A stretch of DNA of 26,622 nucleotides, from positions 1 through 26,622 of the forward strand of contig DATLYH010000026.1 of assembly GCA_035575035.1 (NCBI GenBank), given 5' to 3'. This stretch comes from DATLYH01 sp035575035. Lineage in GTDB: Bacteria; Planctomycetota; Planctomycetia; Gemmatales; Gemmataceae. The translations under genes and the position numbers were made by a program. Shown here piece after piece: positions 17,037 to 23,908 of this stretch (positions within the stretch are counted from its first letter, which is position 1; each line of letters opens with the position of its first letter). Under the pieces are notes generated by a model. The model saw only the letters and a list, made by a program, of their open reading frames with translations. It was not told the DNA's origin and ran no database searches.

Positions 17037-18713
17037 ATGACCCCCGAGACGAGCCTGACATCTACTCCTTCGCCGGTAGAACAGCCGGCGGCGAACGGTC
17101 CCGCCGTGAACGAGGCGGCTCCCTTGCCGGAGCCGGCGGCATCCTCCGCACCGCCCGTGATATCCGCCCAGCCCGCGCCGCCGTCTCGCCGACTGTTCCG
17201 CCTGATGACGGCCGGTGTGGTCCTGGTCGGGGGCGGCGTCGTCTTGGCCCTCGCCCTGCGTGCCGGCGGGACCGGCTCCCTCCTGAGCGGTTCCGAGCCC
17301 GCTCCCGGCGACGCCCGCGCCGTCGAGGACCCGAGTGCCATTCCGGTGAACACCGTCTTTCCCCGCAAGAAGACCCTGGTGCGGACCCTGGACCAACCCG
17401 GCTCGATCGAACCGTATGCCCAGGTGGAGCTGTACGCCAAGGCATCCGGCTACCTGAAAATGGTCGCCCATGACCTGACGCCGGAACGGGCCGCCGGACT
17501 GATCGCCCGCCCGCTGGTCGGCCTCGCCGCTGCGCCGGGACTGCCGGCGGCCGCCGGTCCGGCGGAACTGGCCGCGGCCACGGAACTGGCACTGGAGCAG
17601 TCCCCCGAGAAAGACCACGGCTCCTTCGTGACTGCCGGCGAACTGCTCCTGGTCATCGACGCGCCGGAGTTGGAGCAGGACATCTCCCAAAAGGAGGCAA
17701 TCTGGAAGCAGCGCGTCGCCGAGCTGGAGGCGGCCCGCACCGCCCTGACTACCTTCCAGGCCGCGCTTCAGGCTGCCGAGGCCCAGAAAAACCAGGCGGA
17801 GGCCGACGTCCACCGGGCTGCCGCCGACCATGCCTATTACTCCAAACAGCTCGCCCGGTTGCAGGAGTTGGTGCGCCGCCAGACCATCGCCCCCGAGGTG
17901 GCCGATGAGAAGGTCCATCAGGTGGAGGCTGCCCTGGCCGCCTGGGAGAGCAGCAAGGCCAAACTTCAGGCAGCCCAGGCCGAGTTGGCCGTCATCGCCT
18001 CCAAACTGGCCACCGCCAAGTCGGACCTGCGGGTCAAAGAAGCCCAGGTCCACGTCGCCATCGAGGACCTGCACCGCGCCGAGATCCTGGCCGGTTACGC
18101 CGCCATCCATGCCCCCTGCAACGGTGTCATCACTCACCGCGACGTGGATGAGGGGGACTTCATCTCCAATGCCAGCAGCGGACAGAGCCGCCGGCTGATG
18201 ACCATCGCAGCCATTGATCGAGTCAAGGTGGTGTTGCAAGTGCCGGAGCGCGAGGCGGTCTGGGTCGAACCGGGGGCTGAGGCCGTCATCCATGTGGATG
18301 CCCGCAGCGGCTGGCAGATCAAGGGCCGGGTCTCGCGCATCGCCCACGCCCTGGACAACCAGTCGCGGACCATGCGCGTCGAGATTGATCTGCCCAACCC
18401 TGACCGCAAACTGAAACCGGGGATGTACGGCCAGGTGTCGTTGACCTTGCAAGCGATCGAGGGGGCATGGGTGATCCCGGCGACGGCCGTCTTCAGCCGC
18501 GGCGGCGAGAATTACGTCATCCAGGTGGAGAACGGCATCGCCCGCCGGCAGCGCGTCCACCTGTTGTACGACGACGGCCACGAAGTGGCGGTCGCCAAGG
18601 TCATCCGCGATCGGGAGGTTCCCCTGGACGGGTCGGAGGAGCTGGTCGTCAGCAACAAGGGGGAGCTGCGCGACGGCCAGCGCGTCCGGGCAACTCCTCT
18701 GGCCGGCCCGTGA
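17037..18713 (+). CDS. RND efflux periplasmic adaptor (membrane fusion protein)
   Basis: Links the RND permease to an outer-membrane channel; anchored in the inner membrane and mostly periplasmic. It has 558 aa, longer than the usual 370-450. Seen: a Pro/Ala-rich cytoplasmic N-terminus (1-50), one transmembrane helix (about 53-76), the first lipoyl half-motif (GYLK at 138-141), a 48-residue Ala-rich insertion (about 147-194), resumption of the motif at FVTAGELLLVIDAPELEQD (197 on), a long coiled-coil hairpin (about 215-345), the second lipoyl half (IHAPCNGVITHRDVDEGDF), and beta-barrel and membrane-proximal domains (KPGMYGQVSL and the segment starting WVIPATAVF). At the hairpin tip, RLQELVRRQTIA keeps the Arg and Leu of the AcrA RLS channel-docking motif but has Ala in place of Ser. 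No TolC-like gene lies in the window. Confidence 0.93.
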   Translation: MTPETSLTSTPSPVEQPAANGPAVNEAAPLPEPAASSAPPVISAQPAPPSRRLFRLMTAGVVLVGGGVVLALALRAGGTGSLLSGSEPAPGDARAVEDPSAIPVNTVFPRKKTLVRTLDQPGSIEPYAQVELYAKASGYLKMVAHDLTPERAAGLIARPLVGLAAAPGLPAAAGPAELAAATELALEQSPEKDHGSFVTAGELLLVIDAPELEQDISQKEAIWKQRVAELEAARTALTTFQAALQAAEAQKNQAEADVHRAAADHAYYSKQLARLQELVRRQTIAPEVADEKVHQVEAALAAWESSKAKLQAAQAELAVIASKLATAKSDLRVKEAQVHVAIEDLHRAEILAGYAAIHAPCNGVITHRDVDEGDFISNASSGQSRRLMTIAAIDRVKVVLQVPEREAVWVEPGAEAVIHVDARSGWQIKGRVSRIAHALDNQSRTMRVEIDLPNPDRKLKPGMYGQVSLTLQAIEGAWVIPATAVFSRGGENYVIQVENGIARRQRVHLLYDDGHEVAVAKVIRDREVPLDGSEELVVSNKGELRDGQRVRATPLAGP

Positions 18714-18747
18714 AACTGCCCGGCCAACTCGGCGGCGCGGAATTCCA

Positions 18748-18766
18748 TTGACTGTGGCGGTATAGT
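18748..18766 (+). promoter_or_regulatory. Possible promoter element before carbonic anhydrase
   Basis: TTGACT (18748-18753) and TATAGT (18761-18766) lie close together, only 7 nt apart, which is too short for a standard sigma-70 promoter. A GGTATAGT context like this also precedes the RND operon. Either TATAGT is a -10 box with a weak -35, or this is a different promoter type. It is 88 nt before the start codon. Confidence 0.25.
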
Positions 18767-18853
18767 AGACAGCGCAGGCCCGGGGTATGCCCTGTGTCCG
18801 ACCATGGCTGCGCCGGGAGACATCTTGTCCTTCAGGCATAGGAGGCGAGGGCC

Positions 18854-19534
18854 ATGCAGAAGCTGGTTGAAGGCATTCATCACTTCCAGGCGAACATCTT
18901 CGCGACGCAGCGGGAGCTGTTTGAGCGCCTGGCCCGGGGACAGCACCCGGAAGCTCTGTTCATCACCTGTTCGGACTCGCGCATCAACCCGAACCTGATT
19001 ACCCAAACCGAACCGGGTGAGTTGTTCATCGTCCGCAACGCCGGCAATATCATCCCGCCCCACGGGCCGACGCCCGGCGGGGAGGAAGCCACGATCGAGT
19101 TTGCCGTGGTCGGGCTGGGCGTCAAGAACATCATCGTCTGTGGTCATTCGCTCTGCGGGGCGATGAAGGGCCTGCTTGAGCCGGAGAAGCTGCACGATAT
19201 GCCGGCGGTGAGGGCCTGGCTGGCCCACGCCGAGGCCACCCGCTGGATCATAAAGGACAAGTACCAGGACCTGACCGGCGACGCTTTGCTGACGGCCACG
19301 GTTGAAGAGAATGTCCTGGTGCAGCTCGAGAACCTGCGGACCCATCCATGCGTGGCGGCGGGACTGGCCAAGGGCGATCTGAAGCTGCATGCCTGGGTTT
19401 ACAAGATCGAGACCGGCCAGGTTTTCGCCTACGATCCGACGGAGTGCCAGTTCGTCCCGGTTGAGCGCGGGCTGCCCGGGCCGGTGCCTCCTGTTCCCCG
19501 GCTGACCCCGCGGCAGCAGGCCGCAACCATCTGA
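18854..19534 (+). CDS. can: Beta-class carbonic anhydrase
   Basis: Zinc enzyme interconverting CO2 and bicarbonate in the cytoplasm, supplying bicarbonate for carboxylations and pH balance. It has 226 aa, typical of the family. Seen: CSDSR with zinc ligand C39 and the D41-R43 catalytic dyad; CGHSLCGAM with zinc ligands H98 and C101; and the RNAGNIIPP segment between them. An AGGAGG at 18840-18845, 8 nt before the ATG, fixes the start. The usual planctomycete pattern of a standalone housekeeping gene fits; its upstream neighbour is the RND adaptor on the same strand, 140 bp away. It ends just before a palindromic repeat shared with 22800-22882. Use of the symbol can rather than cynT is by family, not by context. 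Confidence 0.95.
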   Translation: MQKLVEGIHHFQANIFATQRELFERLARGQHPEALFITCSDSRINPNLITQTEPGELFIVRNAGNIIPPHGPTPGGEEATIEFAVVGLGVKNIIVCGHSLCGAMKGLLEPEKLHDMPAVRAWLAHAEATRWIIKDKYQDLTGDALLTATVEENVLVQLENLRTHPCVAAGLAKGDLKLHAWVYKIETGQVFAYDPTECQFVPVERGLPGPVPPVPRLTPRQQAATI

Positions 19535-19556
19535 TTACGGGCCACCGTCGCATCGA

Positions 19557-19646
19557 CGGAAGGGAGTAGGGAATAGGGAATAGATCGCGCAACATTGCTA
19601 TTCCCTACTCCCTATTCCCCACTCCCCACTCCCTACTCCCTTCACC
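19557..19646. repeat. Heptamer palindromic repeat, copy 1 (convergent junction)
   Basis: The arms are built from GGGARTA heptamers: left arm 19562-19583, right arm 19598-19619, pairing at 20 of 22 positions around the 14-nt centre ATCGCGCAACATTG (19584-19597). Further heptamer-like CCCACTC/CCTACTC units follow to 19646. The element starts CGGAAGGG and ends CCCTTCACC, like the second copy at 22800-22882, which has the same centre. It lies between the ends of the convergent carbonic anhydrase and amidohydrolase genes, so it may act as a bidirectional terminator or be a REP-like element. Confidence 0.85.
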
Positions 19647-19662
19647 GGCCGGCGGCTTGAGA

Positions 19663-21375
19663 TCACCGTGCCACCTTGCCGGGCCCCCACAGGGCGCGTC
19701 CTGGTTTGGCGCCGGTGTGCTCGCCGTCCTTGAGGACCTGGACGCCGTTGACGAACACGTGCTGGACGCCGACGGCGTACTGGTGCGGCTTCTCGTAAGT
19801 CGCCCGGTCGATGATTGTCCGGGGGTCGAAGACGACCACGTCGGCGAAGTAACCCGCCTTCAACAGACCGCGGCGGTCCAATCCGAGGTTGCCGGCCGGC
19901 AGGCTGGTCAGTTTGCGGATTGCCTCCGCCAGCGGCAGCAGCTTCTCCTCGCGGACGTACTTGCCCAGGAGCCGGGCAAAGTTGCCGTAGGCCCGCGGGT
20001 GCGGCATCGACTTGAGGAACACCCCCTCCGGCGCCTGTGATGCCTCATCGGAGCCAAAGCTGACCCAGGGCAACGGAATCAGCTTGCGTACATTCTCTTC
20101 CGACATCAGGAAATAGACCGTGCCGATCCGCGACTCGTCCTCGACAACCAGGTCGAGCAACGTCTCGACCGGGTCCTTCCGGCGCTGCCCGGCCACCTGG
20201 GCCAGCGTCTTGCCCTGCAGCGGCTTGAGGTGATCCTTCTTGAACTCGACCAGGAGAATGCGCTCGGGAGAGCCGGCCCCGAGGTAGAAGTTTTCCCATC
20301 CCTCCTTGCTGGTGCGGATCTCGTGGATGATCTTGGGCCGCTGTTCCGGATCCTGAAGGCGCCGGCGCAGGGCCAGCGCCCCGCCCTCGTGGGCCCACGG
20401 CGGGATGCAGGCGGTCAGCCCGGTGGCGCCGGCGGTGTAGCAGTACATGTCGGCGGTGATCCGCAGCCCCTGGCGTCGGGCGGCCTCCACCCGGGCGATG
20501 GCCGCATCCATTTTGTGCCAGTTCGGCTCACCCAGCGCCTTGAAATGGTAGATCTCGGCAGGAAGTTTTGCCTCGCGGCTGATACGGACCAACTCGTCGA
20601 TGGCCCCGAGCAGGTCTGCCCCCTCGCTGCGCAGGTGCGAGATGTACATCCCCCGGTGCCGGGCCGCTACCTTGCACAGCTCGATCAGCTCCTCGGTGCC
20701 GGCATAAAAGGCAGGCGGGTAGACCAGGGCGCTGGCGACGCCCAACGCTCCGTCCTTCATCTCTGCCTCGACCAGCTGCCGCATGCGCTCCAGTTCGTCG
20801 GCGGTCGGCTTGCGGTTGTCCAGGCCGATGACATGTTCGCGGATGGTAGTAGCACCGACGAACGAGGCGACGTTGGGCGACACCTTGACACGCTCTAGCC
20901 AGCGCAGGTAATCGCCGAGGGTGGTCCACTCGATGTCGTACTTCAGGTCGCCCTGCTCGGCTTTCATTCGCTTTTTGATGGCGTCGTTGAGCGGACCCAT
21001 CGACCAGCCTTCACCCATCACCTCGGTCGTGACGCCCTGGCGGATCTCGCTCTGCGACCGGCCGTCGATCAGTAGCGACTCGGTGGACCAGCTCAGCATG
21101 TTGATGAAACCGGGCGAGACAGCCAGACCATCGGCGTCGATCACCGTTGTCGCCTTTTCCTTGGCCAGGTTGCCGACGCCGGCAATCCGGTCGCCGCGGA
21201 GGGCGACGTCGGCCCGCAGCGGCGGCGCACCGGAGCCGTCGTAGACGGTGCCGCCGCGGATGAGCACATCAAAGGGACCGGCCGGCGTCTGGCTGCTCGA
21301 TGCGTTCGGCAGCCGGCCGAGCAAGGAGCCGGCCAAGCCGCTCAGTCCCGCGGCCAGGAATTGGCGGCGCTGCAT
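19663..21375 (-). CDS. Exported D-aminoacylase-like amidohydrolase lacking the HxH motif
   Basis: Amidohydrolase-superfamily protein (570 aa) related to N-acyl-D-amino-acid deacylases, which release D-amino acids from N-acyl-D-amino acids. A twin-arginine signal (RRQFLAAG at 3-10, hydrophobic to about 20) indicates Tat export. ATG at 21375 follows AAGGAG (21383-21388 on the plus-strand numbering). Seen: the small beta sandwich start FDVLIRGGTVYDGSG (35-49); QGVTTEVMGEGWSMGP (113-128); H247 in SHLRSEG; H277 in EIYHFK; D443 in GSDE; and the C-terminal KAGYFADVVVFDP (506-518). The metal-binding HxH after PGFID is replaced by PGFINMLSW (88-96), and the bridging Cys region of Alcaligenes D-aminoacylase reads MGEGW, so E122 may be a ligand instead. 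From memory, a whole subfamily has this sequence, so it is not a sequencing error. It is divergent from the dipeptidase gene at 21543. True substrate unknown. Confidence 0.85.
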   Translation of the reverse strand: MQRRQFLAAGLSGLAGSLLGRLPNASSSQTPAGPFDVLIRGGTVYDGSGAPPLRADVALRGDRIAGVGNLAKEKATTVIDADGLAVSPGFINMLSWSTESLLIDGRSQSEIRQGVTTEVMGEGWSMGPLNDAIKKRMKAEQGDLKYDIEWTTLGDYLRWLERVKVSPNVASFVGATTIREHVIGLDNRKPTADELERMRQLVEAEMKDGALGVASALVYPPAFYAGTEELIELCKVAARHRGMYISHLRSEGADLLGAIDELVRISREAKLPAEIYHFKALGEPNWHKMDAAIARVEAARRQGLRITADMYCYTAGATGLTACIPPWAHEGGALALRRRLQDPEQRPKIIHEIRTSKEGWENFYLGAGSPERILLVEFKKDHLKPLQGKTLAQVAGQRRKDPVETLLDLVVEDESRIGTVYFLMSEENVRKLIPLPWVSFGSDEASQAPEGVFLKSMPHPRAYGNFARLLGKYVREEKLLPLAEAIRKLTSLPAGNLGLDRRGLLKAGYFADVVVFDPRTIIDRATYEKPHQYAVGVQHVFVNGVQVLKDGEHTGAKPGRALWGPGKVAR

Positions 21376-21542
21376 GGGTCATCTCCTTTCCCGCGCATGG
21401 ACAACGGCCCGAATTGTAATCGGGTCGGGACGGTCCGTACACCAGGAAAGTCGGTCCCATCGACGGAAACCCGCTTCCCCCTTGAGCGGCCGGCCGGCGG
21501 CGTGGAGAATGGTCGAACATGGCTCGTTGCAGGAGTCCGCAC
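21376..21542. other. Divergent promoter region between two exported hydrolases
   Basis: This 167-bp gap separates the starts of the amidohydrolase (minus) and the M19 dipeptidase (plus) and must hold both promoters. Both Shine-Dalgarno sequences lie at its edges (21383-21388 and 21531-21535). I see no confident promoter boxes. Confidence 0.5.
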
Positions 21543-22793
21543 ATGAAATGGCTCATGCTTTCCCTGCCGATCATCCTCTTCACCTTGAGCATCGGCCTGG
21601 CCGGGCCGACGACCGCGCCGGAGAAAAAAGCCGAGCCGAAGGCACGCGCCCCGGTCAAGCTCACCGATGAAGGCCTGCGCATTCACCGCGAGGCGATCGT
21701 GATCGACGGCCACAATGACCTCCCCTGGCAGTTCCGCAAAAAGGACGATCTATCCTTCCGGGTGATCGACCTGACGAAACCGCAGAAGAACCTGCACACC
21801 GACATCCCGCGTCTGCGGCAGGGGGGCGTCGGGGCCCAGTTCTGGTCCGCCTATGTCCCGGCCGAGACCCGCCAGAAGGGGACCGCCGTCCGCGAGACGC
21901 TGGAGCAGATCGACGTCATCCACCGCATGGTCCGCCGTTACCCCGACACGTTCGCGATGGCCTACACGGCCGAGGACATTCGCCGCCTTCACCAACAGGG
22001 CAAGATCGCCTCGCTGATCGGTGTGGAGGGAGGCCACTCGATCGACAATTCGCTCGGCGTGCTGCGAGCGCTGTATGCCCTGGGCGCTCGCTATATGACC
22101 CTGACCCACTCCGAGACGCTCGACTGGGCCGACTCGGCCACCGACGAGCCGCGGCATAACGGGCTGACGGAGTTCGGTGAACAGGTGGTGCGGGAGATGA
22201 ACCGGCTTGGCATGCTCGTGGACATCTCGCATGTCTCGGCCGACACCATGAGGCACGCCCTGCGCGTCAGCCGGGCCCCGGTCATTGCGTCGCACTCCTC
22301 GGCCTACGCGCTGTGCAACCATCCGCGGAACGTACCCGACGATGTGCTCAAACTGGTGGCCCAAAACGGCGGCGTCATTATGGTCAACTTCTACCCGGGA
22401 TTCATTGTCCCGGAGGCCGCCCGGATGAGCCGGCGGATGTATCAGGTAGCCCGCGAGCTGAAAGCCAAGTATCCCAATGAGCAGGACTTCCGGGCCGCCT
22501 TCGAACAATGGCAGCGGGAAAACCCTATCCCGACTGGCAGTGTACACACCGTCGTCGATCACATCGAGCACATCATCAAGGTGGCCGGCATCGACCACGT
22601 GGGGCTCGGTTCCGACTACGACGGCATCAGCAGTGTCCCGCGGCAGCTTGAGGACGTTTCCTGTTATCCGTACATCACCCAGGAACTGCTCAACCGCGGC
22701 TACTCGCGCGAGGACATCCACAAGGTTCTCGGCGGCAACCTGCTCCGCGTCCTGGCCCGGGCCGAGGAAGTATCACGTAACTGGCGAGATTAA
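21543..22793 (+). CDS. Exported membrane dipeptidase (peptidase family M19)
   Basis: Binuclear zinc dipeptidase of the renal dipeptidase family; members cleave many dipeptides, including ones with a D-residue at the C-terminus. A longer frame begins at 21519, but ATG 21543 is preferred: AGGAG (21531-21535) lies 7 nt before it, and the product (416 aa) then begins with a clean Sec signal MKWLMLSLPIILFTLSIGLAG. All metal and catalytic positions are present: H57 and D59 (DGHNDLPW), bridging E162 (GVEGGHS), H230 (DISHVS), H251 (ASHSSAYAL) and D358 (GLGSDYDG). A linker rich in Lys, Pro and Ala separates signal and domain (about 22-42). It is divergent from the D-aminoacylase-like gene, which suggests related roles in using D-amino-acid-containing peptides, possibly from cell walls. 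Its end is followed by palindromic repeat copy 2. Confidence 0.94.
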   Translation: MKWLMLSLPIILFTLSIGLAGPTTAPEKKAEPKARAPVKLTDEGLRIHREAIVIDGHNDLPWQFRKKDDLSFRVIDLTKPQKNLHTDIPRLRQGGVGAQFWSAYVPAETRQKGTAVRETLEQIDVIHRMVRRYPDTFAMAYTAEDIRRLHQQGKIASLIGVEGGHSIDNSLGVLRALYALGARYMTLTHSETLDWADSATDEPRHNGLTEFGEQVVREMNRLGMLVDISHVSADTMRHALRVSRAPVIASHSSAYALCNHPRNVPDDVLKLVAQNGGVIMVNFYPGFIVPEAARMSRRMYQVARELKAKYPNEQDFRAAFEQWQRENPIPTGSVHTVVDHIEHIIKVAGIDHVGLGSDYDGISSVPRQLEDVSCYPYITQELLNRGYSREDIHKVLGGNLLRVLARAEEVSRNWRD

Positions 22794-22799
22794 AGCAGT

Positions 22800-22882
22800 C
22801 GGAAGGGAGTAGGGAATAGGGAGTAGGGAATAGATCGCGCAACATTGCTATTCCCTACTCCCTATTCCCTACTCCCTTCACC
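22800..22882. repeat. Heptamer palindromic repeat, copy 2 (convergent junction)
   Basis: A perfect 32-bp inverted repeat (22802-22833 with 22848-22879) surrounds the 14-nt centre ATCGCGCAACATTG (22834-22847). Each arm has four GGGARTA heptamers, alternating GGGAGTA and GGGAATA. It is 83 bp long; copy 1 at 19557-19646 is 90 bp, a difference of exactly one heptamer. It lies between the convergent dipeptidase gene and the small helical-protein gene and supplies the last codons and the stop of the latter. Confidence 0.9.
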
Positions 22883-23245
22883 CTGCTCGGGAGGCGTTTG
22901 CTTGACCGCCGCCAGGATCTCCTCGATGTGCCGGACGCAGCCGCCGAGCGACAGGGCCGCCATCTCGAAGTTCGTGTGCGTCGAGACCCGACGATACTCG
23001 CGCGCCAAGAACTCCGCTGCTCGCCGCAACTTCGGCAGCTTGCCCCCCAGCCGGCGCAAGTACTCCTTCGCGTCCCGGCGCTGGTAGCTCGGCTCCACGG
23101 CCCGGATGGAATCGAAGATCAGGCGGTGCACCTCCAGGAATTCTTCCTCTTCCTGTACCTCCTCGGCGTGCTTGAGGAAGTGGCGCACCATCCAGGCGTG
23201 GGCCAGGATGACGTTCAGCCGCTCCATCGCTTCGTCGGGGGTCAT
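22862..23245 (-). CDS. Small helical protein of unknown function (127 aa)
   Basis: I do not recognise the family. The protein is almost wholly alpha-helical by appearance, rich in Glu, Arg and Leu, with an acidic run QEEEEFLE (31-38) and no signal peptide or membrane segment, so it is probably a cytoplasmic helical bundle. Its ATG at 23245 overlaps the stop of the upstream membrane-protein gene by 4 nt (ATGA), a sign of translational coupling. The C-terminal residues (GEGSRE) and the TAG stop are encoded inside palindromic repeat copy 2, so the natural C-terminus may have been replaced by repeat insertion or expansion. One internal sequence, STHTNFEMAALSLGGC (88-103), is the least helix-like part and could hold a conserved site. 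Confidence 0.75.
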   Translation of the reverse strand: MTPDEAMERLNVILAHAWMVRHFLKHAEEVQEEEEFLEVHRLIFDSIRAVEPSYQRRDAKEYLRRLGGKLPKLRRAAEFLAREYRRVSTHTNFEMAALSLGGCVRHIEEILAAVKQTPPEQGEGSRE

Positions 23246-23847
23246 GGTCGGACCTCCGGAGTGGTGGCCGGCGGCTCGGCCCGGGCGGTTTGGGCAGGCG
23301 GTTGGGGGGTGGGAGTCTCGGACAGCTCCTTGGCATAAAGCACCAGGCCGGCGCCGGCAGCGACCAGAATGATTCCCAGCCACAGCAGCGGGTGCGGTGC
23401 CTTCCGCTCGAAGTGGAACCATTCGCCGGCCCGGGGATGCCAGAAGGTACTGACCAGGGTGTTGATCACTGGGGCCAGGGCAAAGATCAGCGGGGCGATG
23501 TAGACGCGGTAGGCGTCGGGGTTGCCGGCAGGGGCTGCGGCCCGGGCCGATTGAGTGGCGAAGATGACGCAGATGGCCCCCAGGGCGCCTGCCGCCCCGG
23601 CCAGGCCGGAGAAGACCAGACCGGTCATCTTCAGTGCCGGCCAGGGATACTGACCCGTCAGGAACATGGCCAAGGGGAAGACCACGCCGATGAGGAAATA
23701 GGCAAGGCCAACGCACAGGATGGCCATCAGCCGGGCGTTCGGCCGGCCGCCCAGCTCGTTGCCGCCGTAGAAGATCATCGGCACATAGGTGCCCCACGAC
23801 AGCCCCGCCAGTGCCACGTAGACCAGCCACAGGTGTTTATCCGCCAT
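23242..23847 (-). CDS. Five-helix inner-membrane protein, possibly transporter-like
   Basis: A 201-aa integral membrane protein with predicted helices at about 6-25, 39-64, 73-98, 113-133 and 153-172, and a hydrophilic Pro/Ala/Thr-rich tail (175-201). The opening LAGLSWGTYVPMIFYGGNELGG and the small-residue-rich third helix recall half-size members of the drug/metabolite transporter (EamA/GRP) superfamily, but I cannot name a substrate and the match is loose. A Shine-Dalgarno AAGGAG lies just upstream of the ATG at 23847. Its end overlaps the next gene by 4 nt, and the ABC permease stop is 61 bp upstream, so the three minus-strand genes probably form one operon. Confidence 0.75.
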   Translation of the reverse strand: MADKHLWLVYVALAGLSWGTYVPMIFYGGNELGGRPNARLMAILCVGLAYFLIGVVFPLAMFLTGQYPWPALKMTGLVFSGLAGAAGALGAICVIFATQSARAAAPAGNPDAYRVYIAPLIFALAPVINTLVSTFWHPRAGEWFHFERKAPHPLLWLGIILVAAGAGLVLYAKELSETPTPQPPAQTARAEPPATTPEVRP

Positions 23848-23908
23848 CGCGTCGCTCTCCTTGTCATCACAACCAGAAAAATGGAAATTCTCGGGGAGCC
23901 CTCGGCAG

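Noticed and set aside
13805..18713. Annotation of the RND pair as a heavy-metal (Cus/Czc) exporter
   Set aside because: No methionine-rich or histidine-rich metal features, no metal-binding chaperone gene and no clear CusA-type motifs are visible, so the substrate is left open.
16941..18839. A 632-codon minus-strand frame opposite the RND adaptor gene
   Set aside because: The plus strand encodes a clear adaptor with lipoyl halves and a coiled coil; the antisense product has no family features.
21519..21542. Upstream ATG at 21519 as the dipeptidase start
   Set aside because: It would add eight residues before the signal peptide, and the well-spaced AGGAG at 21531-21535 points to ATG 21543.
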